A stretch of 8,032 bases of DNA, taken from Deltaproteobacteria bacterium (GTDB taxonomy: Bacteria; Desulfobacterota; Desulfobacteria; Desulfobacterales; JAUVGT01). Where the stretch lies: the NCBI GenBank assembly GCA_030593645.1, contig JAUVGT010000228.1, forward strand, positions 1 through 8,032. The letters run 5' to 3'. The position numbers and the translations under genes are program-made. Each line of letters starts with the position of its first letter. Position 1 is the first letter of the stretch. The notes beneath the pieces were generated by a model. That model did not search any database, was not told the origin of the DNA, and worked only from the letters and a program-made list of their open reading frames with translations. Of the stretch, positions 1-6,162 are shown piece by piece.

Positions 1-432
1 TTCGTCTTTTGAAAATATTTCAGAAGTTAGATAATACGCATTGGCAATGGCATAGGTTGTAAATGAAGTCGGGCAGAAACTGCTGTCATTCTCATAGTAT
101 TCATTAAAACTACCATCACTGTTTTGAATTTGAGACCAATATAAAATTCCTGAAACGATCGAATCTTTAATCACCGGATGTTTAAAATATGAATTGTTTT
201 GAGACTCAGTAGAATACAATTTACTAAGACCCAATACAACTTGTTGATAAGTAGCGGATGGAAAATCGATGATTGTTTTAAAATGCCAGTAATTTCTATC
301 AAAACATCCCTGTGTTGAAGACATGGGATTACGATTTTGCATCGACAATATTCTTGGTACGAGTGAATGGATGGTTGTTTGATATGGATTCATGTTTCTT
401 CTTTTTATGTATTCATTTGAGACGGTGACCAT
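1..432 (-). CDS. Partial alpha/alpha-toroid (prenyltransferase/squalene-cyclase-like) protein, N-terminal part only
   Basis: An open minus-strand frame runs without a stop from position 459 to the left window edge, so the gene is cut and only its N-terminal 131-144 residues are visible. Counted from the ATG at 393, the protein has a GCFDRNYWHFK motif at residues 29-39, followed by DFPSATYQQ (43-51). Helical stretches rich in aromatic residues come next, then QNSDGSFNEYY (90-100). The Q-x-x-DGSF piece resembles the QW-type repeat of squalene-hopene cyclase and prenyltransferase beta-subunit folds, so an alpha/alpha toroid is inferred. The enzymatic activity is unknown. There is no signal peptide or membrane segment in the visible part. 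Two starts are possible. The ATG at 432 adds 13 plausible residues (MVTVSNEYIKRRN) but has no Shine-Dalgarno. The ATG at 393 has a weak AGAAG just upstream. A candidate promoter sits at 461-490. The upstream neighbour is the ParB-like gene on the same strand. Confidence 0.6.
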   Translation of the reverse strand, partial: MVTVSNEYIKRRNMNPYQTTIHSLVPRILSMQNRNPMSSTQGCFDRNYWHFKTIIDFPSATYQQVVLGLSKLYSTESQNNSYFKHPVIKDSIVSGILYWSQIQNSDGSFNEYYENDSSFCPTSFTTYAIANAYYLTSEIFSKDE

Positions 433-460
433 TGCTGACAATTTGTGGACATTGCATGGT

Positions 461-490
461 TATATATTGTATACGTTTATTGTAAGTCAA
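461..490 (-). promoter_or_regulatory. Candidate sigma70 promoter for the truncated toroid gene
   Basis: On the minus strand TTGACT (485-490, 5 of 6 to TTGACA) is followed after 18 nt by TATATA (461-466, 4 of 6 to TATAAT). The -35 box overlaps the stop codon of the ParB-like gene. Transcription from here would give a leader of about 20 nt to the ATG at 432, or about 60 nt to the ATG at 393. This rests on consensus matching in AT-rich DNA only. Confidence 0.35.
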
Positions 491-1473
491 TTGTTTAATA
501 TTGATTTTAATTCAGGAGATTTGATTAGTTTCTCAAGAGTTGACTGATGGTTCTTTAAATCATGAATATTATGAAACGCTAAATTTAAATTATATCCGGT
601 TCCCTCAAAATTTTTGGGCGGTTTTATTACGGTTTTTGGACCCAGTTTTAAATTATTTATATCCGTTCGAATTTTTTTTTCATAAGCTGTTATTCTCGGA
701 TAACGCATCTTCCTTAGATATAACCTGATTTGTTGTGATATTTGCGGCCGTGTATATTCTTCCGACTTAACCAGCTCCTGCAATTCTTTTTCATATAGTA
801 TTGCCAGCAATGGAGTGGTATCACGTGACGAAATTTCTTGAATCAGCGTCATTAATTCATTTTGTAAGTTTAAACCGATTTGAAGATTTTTGAAAAGAAG
901 CGCAAATGCGACTCCTTCTTCCTTTTTTAAAGTACTGAGTTCAATTGCCATAGACAGTGAAATTGTATTGTCTAAGATACAGTTTTGAATAAGGTCAGGT
1001 AACCGGCAAAGCTTTTCTATTTTTGTAAAAAGCGGAAGGCTATTTACAATGCCAAGTTTTTCCGAAATTTCAAAGAGATCTTTTTTTTCAGTAATATGAT
1101 GATTCAGCAGTTGTATCGATCTGGAACATTCAATAAGATTCAAAGATCTTTGGCAACTGTTATCTGCTATGACAAGTTTAACAAGCTCGATCTCTGAATT
1201 ACATTTTACTACTATTCGAGCCTGAATTGAATTTAATTTTAAATTCCTGCAGGCCGCAATACGGCGAAATCCTGATATAATATAATACCCGTGTTGGTTT
1301 TGACGTAATATGGGTAGATTGATTAATCCAATTTCTGAAATCGATTCAATCAGATCTTCACATTTATTGTTTGTTGTAACACGATATGAATCATCGGTGT
1401 GATTTATTTCTGATAAAGGTATCGAATCAACCGTAAACGTGATTGTTTTTGTTTGTTGATCAATACAGGGCAT
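487..1473 (-). CDS. ParB/Spo0J-family (ParB N-terminal domain) protein, orphan
   Basis: The 328-residue product carries the ParB N-terminal nuclease/CTPase-type fold at about residues 12-115. GFRRIAA (68-74) fits the family's GxRRxxA box, although the usual Glu of GERR is Phe here. DNSCQR...LNLIE (104-115) fits the ENLQR-x-x-LNPIE box. Residues 120-200 look like the central helix-turn-helix part, with a KIEKLCRLPDLIQ segment (151-163) that resembles the ParB 'LLkLPeeiq' region. The C-terminal 120 residues are basic and not recognised. Canonical ParB binds parS and loads as a CTP-dependent clamp, but here there is no parA and no obvious parS-like 16-mer nearby. A chromosome-segregation role is therefore not supported; a regulatory DNA-binding role is possible. 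The ATG start is at 1473, with no clear Shine-Dalgarno. It lies 66 bp downstream of the PilZ gene and could be read from the same transcript. Confidence 0.75.
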   Translation of the reverse strand: MPCIDQQTKTITFTVDSIPLSEINHTDDSYRVTTNNKCEDLIESISEIGLINLPILRQNQHGYYIISGFRRIAACRNLKLNSIQARIVVKCNSEIELVKLVIADNSCQRSLNLIECSRSIQLLNHHITEKKDLFEISEKLGIVNSLPLFTKIEKLCRLPDLIQNCILDNTISLSMAIELSTLKKEEGVAFALLFKNLQIGLNLQNELMTLIQEISSRDTTPLLAILYEKELQELVKSEEYTRPQISQQIRLYLRKMRYPRITAYEKKIRTDINNLKLGPKTVIKPPKNFEGTGYNLNLAFHNIHDLKNHQSTLEKLIKSPELKSILNN

Positions 1474-1539
1474 TCGGATATCTTTGGCGGGTTGTGATCA
1501 TTCGGAAAGTGTTTTTTTTATAATGGTTATCATTGATTG

Positions 1540-1890
1540 TTATTTTTTTTGTTCTTCCTTAAAAGCCTTAATAAACTTTTTTAAAACTTTTTTTGTTGCA
1601 TCGTCCTTTTCGATAAACTCAACACCCATTTCATATTTTTTATTCTTACATTCAGCGGTGTGAACAACCTTACCCTTTATATCTACGACCTCTTCACCTA
1701 AACCGATTGAGAGTAATAGATCACTATTCATCTCAACAGGAAAATGAGTTTCGAGAAGTATTCCACATTCGGAAACATTGAGTGTTCTTCCCATTGTGTT
1801 TTTTTCGGGCTCATCCTTCCCACCAATCTGAATATATGACAGATTTAAAGAAGCGATTCTTGCGGATTTTCGTTTTTCATTTTTAATCAT
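1540..1890 (-). CDS. Small single-domain PilZ protein (putative c-di-GMP receptor)
   Basis: The product is 116 residues and almost entirely one PilZ domain. Both c-di-GMP-binding motifs are intact: RKSAR (RxxxR, residues 7-11) and NVSECG ([D/N]xSxxG, 38-43). A late beta-strand YEMGVEF and a C-terminal lysine-rich amphipathic helix follow. Family knowledge says such stand-alone PilZ proteins bind cyclic di-GMP and relay it to a partner by protein contact. The partner here is not known, but the upstream PATAN/cNMP and MglA genes are natural candidates. The gap to the PATAN gene is about 70 bp, on the same strand, so it is probably the third gene of that operon. The frame can also open at a GTG at 1899, which adds three residues. 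I prefer the ATG at 1890 because neither has a clear Shine-Dalgarno and ATG is the commoner start. Confidence 0.85.
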   Translation of the reverse strand: MIKNEKRKSARIASLNLSYIQIGGKDEPEKNTMGRTLNVSECGILLETHFPVEMNSDLLLSIGLGEEVVDIKGKVVHTAECKNKKYEMGVEFIEKDDATKKVLKKFIKAFKEEQKK

Positions 1891-1961
1891 AATTTTCACA
1901 TCTAACTGTTTCAGTATGGTTCATGTATAATTAGACTGATATCGTATCCTGTATCATAAAA

Positions 1962-3149
1962 TCAAGATTTCACAGGCTTATTCAGTTTGTCATGATGCTC
2001 AATTGTAATGGATGTCGTAACTGAAATATATGTTGCGAGATTTTCAATTATACTTTTAAAAGCGGAAGTTAATTGATTATACTCTTTTTGCAGCGCCGTG
2101 GAATCCACTGCAGTAATTTTTAAATCTTTTGAAGCCAGAACTGATGCTGAATGAGGTTCATGGCCCATATTTAAAAATGGAATTTTTCCAAAAAAATCAC
2201 CTTTTTCAAGACTCATCAGAGGAATTACACTGTTTTTTGTATTCCTTAGAATGGTTACATTACCATTGTTGATCATAAAAAGACGCTCTTCCGATTTTCC
2301 CTGTTCAATGACTACTTTTTTATTTTTTATGGCTGTATCTTGTTTATCCTTATTTAAATACTTACTGACCGCACAATCTGTTACCAGCTTCATCCGTTTA
2401 TCAAGGCTTTTAATTATTCCACGCAATTCGGTAGTCATTGCTGCGTATTCCGCTGAAAGACGTTGTGAATCAAGCATTCCAAGTTGAACATGACCTATTG
2501 CCTTAGCTGTCGCGCTTCTGACATTACCTTCTGAATAAAAAGAGGCAACACTGCCGATAAAAGCACCTTCACTGATCCTGAGTAAATTTACAAGCCCTTT
2601 GGGTGTATCCTTTGCGATCTCTATCACTCCCTCAAGTATGACCCACATCCAGCTGCCGTAGTTTCCTTCTATAACGATATCATCACCATCAAAAAATTCT
2701 TCTTCATCTACGACATACGTATAATCTACAAATGGCCCTTTTATTATCGGAACGGTTTTTTCTTTATTTTTGCCTTCCGAAACATCTTTTTTATACGAAA
2801 CCGGACCCACTTTTTCAACTTTACCATCATCTACAAGTCGTGTCCCATCCAGAATGATTTCCATCCTGTTTTTGTTTATGATGTTTTTTTTCTTAATGCT
2901 TTCCTGATTGAATTCAAAACTCCCCTCAACCCATCCGAAAAGTGAGAAAAGTGCCTCAATTCCAGATAATGCCCCGTTAGAGGCATCCGCCGGATTGCCG
3001 CCATCAATATACACTATACCGGTATTTTGAGTATACTTACTCATCAGCCTTAATATTCCAGTACTGTTGCTTGTGCCTAAAATTTGTAAAATCTCACCCA
3101 GGTTGAGAAATTCTAGGCTGCCTGAAATTGCGATATTTCTATCCATCAT
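1962..3149 (-). CDS. PATAN (DUF4388) protein with two cyclic-nucleotide-binding-like domains
   Basis: The 395-residue protein has three parts. Residues 6-110 are a DUF4388/PATAN domain (SGSLEFLNLGEILQIL, then GILRL, IVYIDGG, ALFSLFGWVEGSFEF). Residues 140-250 and 275-375 are two cyclic-nucleotide-binding beta-roll domains. The phosphate-binding cassettes are degraded. The first has FIGS (197-200) where FGE is expected but keeps RSATA (211-215). The second has FFGK (319-322) and HSAS (333-336), so it lacks both the Glu and the Arg. Ligand binding is possible in the first and doubtful in the second. There is no DNA-binding domain, membrane segment or kinase, so it is probably a cytoplasmic scaffold or sensor. 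Its start is 7 bp after the mglA stop, which implies translation from the same message. Two adjacent ATG codons (3149 and 3146) could each serve as the start. Confidence 0.85.
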   Translation of the reverse strand: MMDRNIAISGSLEFLNLGEILQILGTSNSTGILRLMSKYTQNTGIVYIDGGNPADASNGALSGIEALFSLFGWVEGSFEFNQESIKKKNIINKNRMEIILDGTRLVDDGKVEKVGPVSYKKDVSEGKNKEKTVPIIKGPFVDYTYVVDEEEFFDGDDIVIEGNYGSWMWVILEGVIEIAKDTPKGLVNLLRISEGAFIGSVASFYSEGNVRSATAKAIGHVQLGMLDSQRLSAEYAAMTTELRGIIKSLDKRMKLVTDCAVSKYLNKDKQDTAIKNKKVVIEQGKSEERLFMINNGNVTILRNTKNSVIPLMSLEKGDFFGKIPFLNMGHEPHSASVLASKDLKITAVDSTALQKEYNQLTSAFKSIIENLATYISVTTSITIEHHDKLNKPVKS

Positions 3150-3156
3150 TTAAAAT

Positions 3157-3771
3157 TTAATCATTCCAGCTCAATTCTTTTTTCAAGGACTGAATCGTTA
3201 ATTTTAAACACGCCTGTAGGGTTTTCCCTACACCTTCACCTGTTATCGCACTTCCTGGATATGAAGGAACTTTTAACTGTTTATTTAAGTCTTTTTCCAT
3301 TTGTTCAGCTGACATTAATGGAATTCCCTCTTTTGCGAGATCTCTTTTATTAAATTGGAGTACAAGAGGAATTTTAAGAATGCTTAATCCGTATTCTTTA
3401 AGGTTCTGGTGCAAGTCTTTTAATGACAACATGTTCTTTTCACGTCTGACTTCGAGAGAATCAGCAACGAATACAATTCCGTCAACTCCCCTTAATACAA
3501 GTTTTCTGGTGGAAGTATATTGTACTTGTCCAGGAACCGTATATAAATGCACTCTCACATCACAGCCTTTTAACTTACCGAGTTCCATCGGCAAAAAATC
3601 GAAAAAGAGTGTTCGGTCGCCATCGGTATTGATTGATACCATCTCGCTGGTGACCTGTTTCTTAAACGCTTTATGAATGTATTCCAGATTTGTCGTTTTT
3701 CCACATCTTCCGGGCCCGTAGTATACGATTTTGCACTCGATTTCGCGTTTTTTTAAATTAACAATAGCCAT
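3157..3771 (-). CDS. mglA: MglA-family Ras-like small GTPase
   Basis: The 204-residue product matches MglA (about 195 residues in Myxococcus). The P-loop is GPGRCGKTT (19-27). The switch-1 segment TDGDRTLFFDFLP (49-61) carries Arg53, and the G3 region TVPGQ (78-82) has the family's TxPGQ in place of DxxG, ending in Gln82. G4 is NKRD (141-144) and G5 is SA (174-175). Arg53 and Gln82 fall at the same numbers as the catalytic residues of M. xanthus MglA, so GTP hydrolysis looks intact. MglA sets cell polarity and motility in Myxococcus, but the output here is unknown. The frame opens five codons earlier at 3786. I chose the ATG at 3771 because GGAG lies 9 nt upstream and because MAIVNLKKRE is the usual family N-terminus. 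No mglB (roadblock GAP) is in the window. The gene heads an operon with the PATAN and PilZ genes. Confidence 0.92.
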   Translation of the reverse strand: MAIVNLKKREIECKIVYYGPGRCGKTTNLEYIHKAFKKQVTSEMVSINTDGDRTLFFDFLPMELGKLKGCDVRVHLYTVPGQVQYTSTRKLVLRGVDGIVFVADSLEVRREKNMLSLKDLHQNLKEYGLSILKIPLVLQFNKRDLAKEGIPLMSAEQMEKDLNKQLKVPSYPGSAITGEGVGKTLQACLKLTIQSLKKELSWND

Positions 3772-3778
3772 ATAATCA

Positions 3779-3783
3779 AACTC
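3779..3783 (-). promoter_or_regulatory. Shine-Dalgarno that fixes the mglA start
   Basis: On the minus strand the sequence TTGGAG precedes the ATG at 3771, with GGAG 9 nt from it. The upstream in-frame ATG at 3786 would overlap this site and has no ribosome-binding site of its own, so 3771 is the better start. Confidence 0.6.
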
Positions 3784-3800
3784 CAAGCAAAATAATTAGC

Positions 3801-3823
3801 GGTGACAGCGAAAAATCTGTCCC
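3801..3823 (-). other. Small inverted repeat in the mglA leader
   Basis: GACAG and CTGTC flank an 8-nt loop (5 bp stem), with one further outer G-C pair beyond a mismatch. It lies about 30 bp upstream of the mglA start, inside the inferred leader. No poly-T tract follows the stem on the minus strand, so it is not a terminator. It may be a weak operator or leader hairpin, or chance. Confidence 0.25.
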
Positions 3824-3883
3824 AAAAACATTTCATATCATTTCTGGCTTAAACCTGCAATAATATTTATATTTAAATATATT

Positions 3884-3913
3884 CTTATAGTTAACCTGAC
3901 TGTGATTAGTCAA
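3884..3913 (-). promoter_or_regulatory. Candidate sigma70 promoter of the mglA-PATAN-PilZ operon
   Basis: On the minus strand TTGACT (3908-3913, 5 of 6) and TATAAG (3884-3889, 5 of 6) are separated by 18 nt. They lie in the 149 bp gap between the TPR gene and mglA. The predicted leader is about 105 nt. This would let mglA and the genes after it be expressed independently of the TPR gene, although read-through remains possible because no terminator is visible after the TPR stop codon. Confidence 0.45.
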
Positions 3914-3920
3914 TATATAT

Positions 3921-4835
3921 TTAATCGATAATTTCAAAATCAAGACTGTAATTATCTATCTTGGGCCCCAAAGTGATTTTTGAAAATGATGATACAATGC
4001 CTTGCCCGATAAATAGCGCATTCACTAAAAAAAATCGTATTTGCGGAATTTTGTATCCGACACTGTAATGTTCAACGAGTTTATGATCATTACTCGTTAA
4101 AATGACATTAATATTGTTTCCACTCTGGAAATTTACATCCAATTCAAGAGTTTCCTCTTTGGATCTGTTTTCCAAAATAATTCCGATCGAAATGATATCA
4201 AGCGGTTCTTCCGGTTCATCATCAATGGGTTGGTTATTACTCGTCGGCGGCTTCTCCGGAATAGTGTCATTATGACTTGACAGGAGCTTCTCAAAACCTT
4301 TGTTTTTAAGATTGCTCTCTAAGAATAAGCGAATATTTTCAAATTGCCTGTTTTGAAACCGTTTTTTTTCAATCCATCTCTTATAATGCTTTACCGCCAT
4401 CTCCGGCTTTGAAAGCGCGATAAAGTTACGAATTATATTTTTCGCAGCATGCACACATAATTTTTTGTTAGTTAACAACTTATTAAACTCAGTTATCGCG
4501 CTTTTATATTGTCCCAATTTAGCAAGAGACATCGCACCCTCAAGCAAGGCTTCATCTTTCCCAAGTTTTTTGGAATAGGATGAAAGGTTTTTGACAAGGT
4601 CCTGAGATTTTTTTGATAACTTGGGTGTTTTGAGGTCCTGCTGATTATTATAAAGGCTCTGTTCCAGTTGATGTATTTTTTTTGTGATGGATCTCATCAG
4701 CATGTTTTTCTTCTCGGACTGTTCTTTCTTTAGTAAAATTTTTGATGCTGAAATATATTGTCTCAGGGCATCTTGCAGTAATCCCTGTGACTGGTAAATT
4801 TCAGCTTCCTGTATTAATGTTTTTATTTCTTTCAT
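3921..4835 (-). CDS. TPR-like protein with an unrecognised C-terminal beta-rich domain
   Basis: From the ATG at 4835 the product is 304 residues. Residues 1-35 (EAEIYQSQGLLQDALRQYISA) and 93-125 (AMSLAKLGQYKSAITEFNKLL) look like tetratricopeptide helices, joined by a lysine-rich coiled segment. Residues 171-192 form a polar, proline- and acid-rich linker. Residues 192-304 are a separate beta-rich domain with FQSGNNINVIL, VGYKIPQIRFF, GQGIVSS and a final YSLDFEIID. The end of this domain vaguely recalls a PilZ-type barrel, but it lacks RxxxR and [D/N]xSxxG, so I do not assign it. There is no signal peptide, so it is probably cytoplasmic. TPRs suggest a protein-binding adaptor, and its position before mglA suggests a link to that module. 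The frame also opens at a GTG at 4877; the start at 4835 gives a more natural N-terminus, though neither has a clear Shine-Dalgarno. Confidence 0.7.
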   Translation of the reverse strand: MKEIKTLIQEAEIYQSQGLLQDALRQYISASKILLKKEQSEKKNMLMRSITKKIHQLEQSLYNNQQDLKTPKLSKKSQDLVKNLSSYSKKLGKDEALLEGAMSLAKLGQYKSAITEFNKLLTNKKLCVHAAKNIIRNFIALSKPEMAVKHYKRWIEKKRFQNRQFENIRLFLESNLKNKGFEKLLSSHNDTIPEKPPTSNNQPIDDEPEEPLDIISIGIILENRSKEETLELDVNFQSGNNINVILTSNDHKLVEHYSVGYKIPQIRFFLVNALFIGQGIVSSFSKITLGPKIDNYSLDFEIID

Positions 4836-4932
4836 TGTGCACTGTAATATAAAGAAATCCGTCCATTGGTAATACACAAATATGCAGTTTTCAAATAATG
4901 AGGGAAAAAGATGCTAACTTTCACAACAACGG

Positions 4933-4956
4933 CCTTCCGGTCATTTTTCCCGAAGG
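4933..4956 (-). other. Inverted repeat in the TPR-gene leader
   Basis: CCTTCCGG and CCCGAAGG are separated by 8 nt and form 5 bp + mismatch + 2 bp. This G/C-rich island sits in otherwise AT-rich DNA, downstream of the leftward promoter. On the minus strand no T-run follows, so it is not a Rho-independent terminator of leftward transcription. It could be a leader hairpin or an operator. Confidence 0.3.
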
Positions 4957-4979
4957 GAGGACATAGTTTAAACTTTTTA

Positions 4980-5009
4980 AATATATACATATTTTGTGTC
5001 TAATGTCAA
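4980..5009 (-). promoter_or_regulatory. Candidate sigma70 promoter of the TPR gene
   Basis: On the minus strand a perfect TTGACA (5004-5009) is followed after 18 nt by TATATT (4980-4985, 5 of 6). TATATA with a 16-nt spacer is an alternative. The leader to the ATG at 4835 would be about 135 nt and contains the inverted repeat at 4933-4956. Confidence 0.5.
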
Positions 5010-5115
5010 TATCTGAACACCAATAAGATTTTGTCCATATTGCACATCAAACAATTTTGATCAATGATAATGTTATCGATTCATTCTATTTTTTCTTTAA
5101 AATTCAAATTTGGTA

Positions 5116-5144
5116 TTGCTTAATCACTATTAATCAGAAATAAT
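5116..5144 (+). promoter_or_regulatory. Weak candidate promoter of mdh
   Basis: TTGCTT (5116-5121) and AATAAT (5139-5144, 5 of 6 to TATAAT) are spaced by 17 nt, about 60 bp before the start codon. The -35 match is poor. Other -10-like hexamers occur in this AT-rich stretch, so the true promoter is uncertain. Confidence 0.25.
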
Positions 5145-5189
5145 CTTCAATAATTAATGCGTCTTTTTTTAAATAATTATTTCATATTC

Positions 5190-5194
5190 GGAGG
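5190..5194 (+). promoter_or_regulatory. Strong Shine-Dalgarno of mdh
   Basis: GGAGG lies 9 nt before the ATG at 5204. It fixes the mdh start and predicts efficient translation, unlike most minus-strand genes here, which have weak or no visible sites. Confidence 0.85.
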
Positions 5195-5203
5195 AAAACC
5201 ATC

Positions 5204-6139
5204 ATGATAAAAAAAGTGACTGTAGTGGGTGCCGGTCATGTAGGAGAAACCGTGGCGCAGCGTCTCGCAGAAAAAGAACTGTGCGATGTCGTCCTAATCG
5301 ATATTATAGAAGGGGTTCCGCAAGGCAAAGCTCTTGACTTATCTGAAGCTTCACCCATCGAGAAACATGATGCGCATATTATTGGTACAAATAACTATGA
5401 AGAATCAGCCGGTTCCGATATCGTAATCATAACCGCCGGAATACCGAGAAAACCTGGAATGAGCCGAGATGACCTGATCAGTACGAACGCTGGTATTATG
5501 AAAAATGTAACACGTCAGATCGCCACGTTATCACCGGAATCAATACTCATTATTGTTAGCAACCCGCTTGACGCCATGTGTCATGTGGCATACGAAACCA
5601 GCGGTTTTCCGAAAAATCGTGTCGTAGGTATGGCGGGAGTACTCGATTCAGCACGATTTAGAACCTTTATTGCCATGGAACTTGATGTATCCGTGGAAAA
5701 CACTCACGCTTTTGTTCTTGGCGGGCATGGAGATACTATGGTTCCCCTGCCAAGATATTCCACAGTCGCCGGCATTCCGATTACTGAATTATTATCCGAA
5801 GATCGAATAAAAGCGCTAGTGGACAGGACAGCAAATGGCGGAGCTGAAATTGTAAAATTACTGAAAACCGGCAGTGCGTATTATGCACCGGCTTCTGCGG
5901 CAGTAGAAATGGCTGAGTCTATTCTGAAAGACAAGAAAAAAATTCTGCCTTGCGCGACTTATCTGGAAGGTGAATATGGGCTAAAAGATTTATTTATCGG
6001 TGTCCCGGTAAAACTTGGAGCCAAAGGTGTCGAGGATGTGATTGAAATCAAGCTAACGGATCAGGAACAAACGGCCCTTAAAAAATCCGCAGACGCGGTA
6101 GAAGAACTGAAAGAACTTCTTAAAACATTATCATTCTAA
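5204..6139 (+). CDS. mdh: Malate dehydrogenase, LDH-like type
   Basis: The 311-residue protein interconverts malate and oxaloacetate with NAD(H) in the cytoplasm, as part of the TCA cycle or its reductive and anaplerotic variants. The Rossmann motif is GAGHVG (9-14), and Asp33 at the end of the second strand favours NAD over NADP. The mobile-loop segment TAGIPRKPGMSR (77-88) contains Arg82 and Arg88. Arg82, where lactate dehydrogenases have Gln, marks malate specificity. SNPLD (119-123), Asp148 and Arg151 in GVLDSAR, and catalytic His175 in GGHGD complete the active site. The length and all key residues fit the LDH-like MDH group used by many sulfate reducers and other anaerobes. The start is set by GGAGG. 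The gene is probably monocistronic: upstream is a divergent gene, and downstream uvrC converges on it. Confidence 0.97.
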   Translation: MIKKVTVVGAGHVGETVAQRLAEKELCDVVLIDIIEGVPQGKALDLSEASPIEKHDAHIIGTNNYEESAGSDIVIITAGIPRKPGMSRDDLISTNAGIMKNVTRQIATLSPESILIIVSNPLDAMCHVAYETSGFPKNRVVGMAGVLDSARFRTFIAMELDVSVENTHAFVLGGHGDTMVPLPRYSTVAGIPITELLSEDRIKALVDRTANGGAEIVKLLKTGSAYYAPASAAVEMAESILKDKKKILPCATYLEGEYGLKDLFIGVPVKLGAKGVEDVIEIKLTDQEQTALKKSADAVEELKELLKTLSF

Positions 6140-6142
6140 GGC

Positions 6143-6148
6143 AGGAGG
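6143..6148 (+). other. Orphan Shine-Dalgarno-like AGGAGG after mdh
   Basis: A perfect AGGAGG starts 4 nt after the mdh stop codon, but no ATG, GTG or TTG follows at a usable distance on the plus strand. The DNA after it is the 3' end of the opposing uvrC gene. It may be the relic of a lost downstream gene, or chance. Confidence 0.35.
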
Positions 6149-6162
6149 TATATTTCAATATT

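Larger units (their letters stand above)
4878..5203. other. Divergent AT-rich intergenic region between the TPR gene and mdh
   Basis: This 326 bp stretch holds no convincing gene. It contains the best promoter in the window for the leftward gene (4980-5009), an inverted repeat in that gene's leader (4933-4956), an 8-bp perfect palindrome TTGATCAA in the middle, a weaker candidate promoter for mdh (5116-5144) and the mdh Shine-Dalgarno. The DNA is much richer in A and T than the flanking genes. Confidence 0.7.

Noticed and set aside
540..728. Plus-strand open frame of 62 codons
   Set aside because: It lies inside the ParB-like gene on the other strand, has no ribosome-binding site, and its product looks like an AT-rich antisense artefact.
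2251..2487. Plus-strand open frame of 78 codons
   Set aside because: It is antisense to the PATAN/cNMP gene, with no Shine-Dalgarno and no recognisable domain.
3380..3676. Plus-strand open frame of 98 codons
   Set aside because: It is antisense to mglA, whose coding sequence is fully supported by conserved motifs.
3787..3884. c-di-GMP riboswitch in the mglA leader
   Set aside because: The region is too short and AT-rich, and the conserved GEMM core blocks are absent; only a 5-bp hairpin is visible.
4919..4930. Possible Rex/FNR-type half-site (TTGTGAAAG on the minus strand)
   Set aside because: Only one half is present; no matching inverted half follows at the required spacing.
5109..5122. 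Sigma54 -24/-12-like sequence before mdh (TTTGGTATTGCTT)
   Set aside because: The GG and GC elements are not at the required 10-nt spacing.
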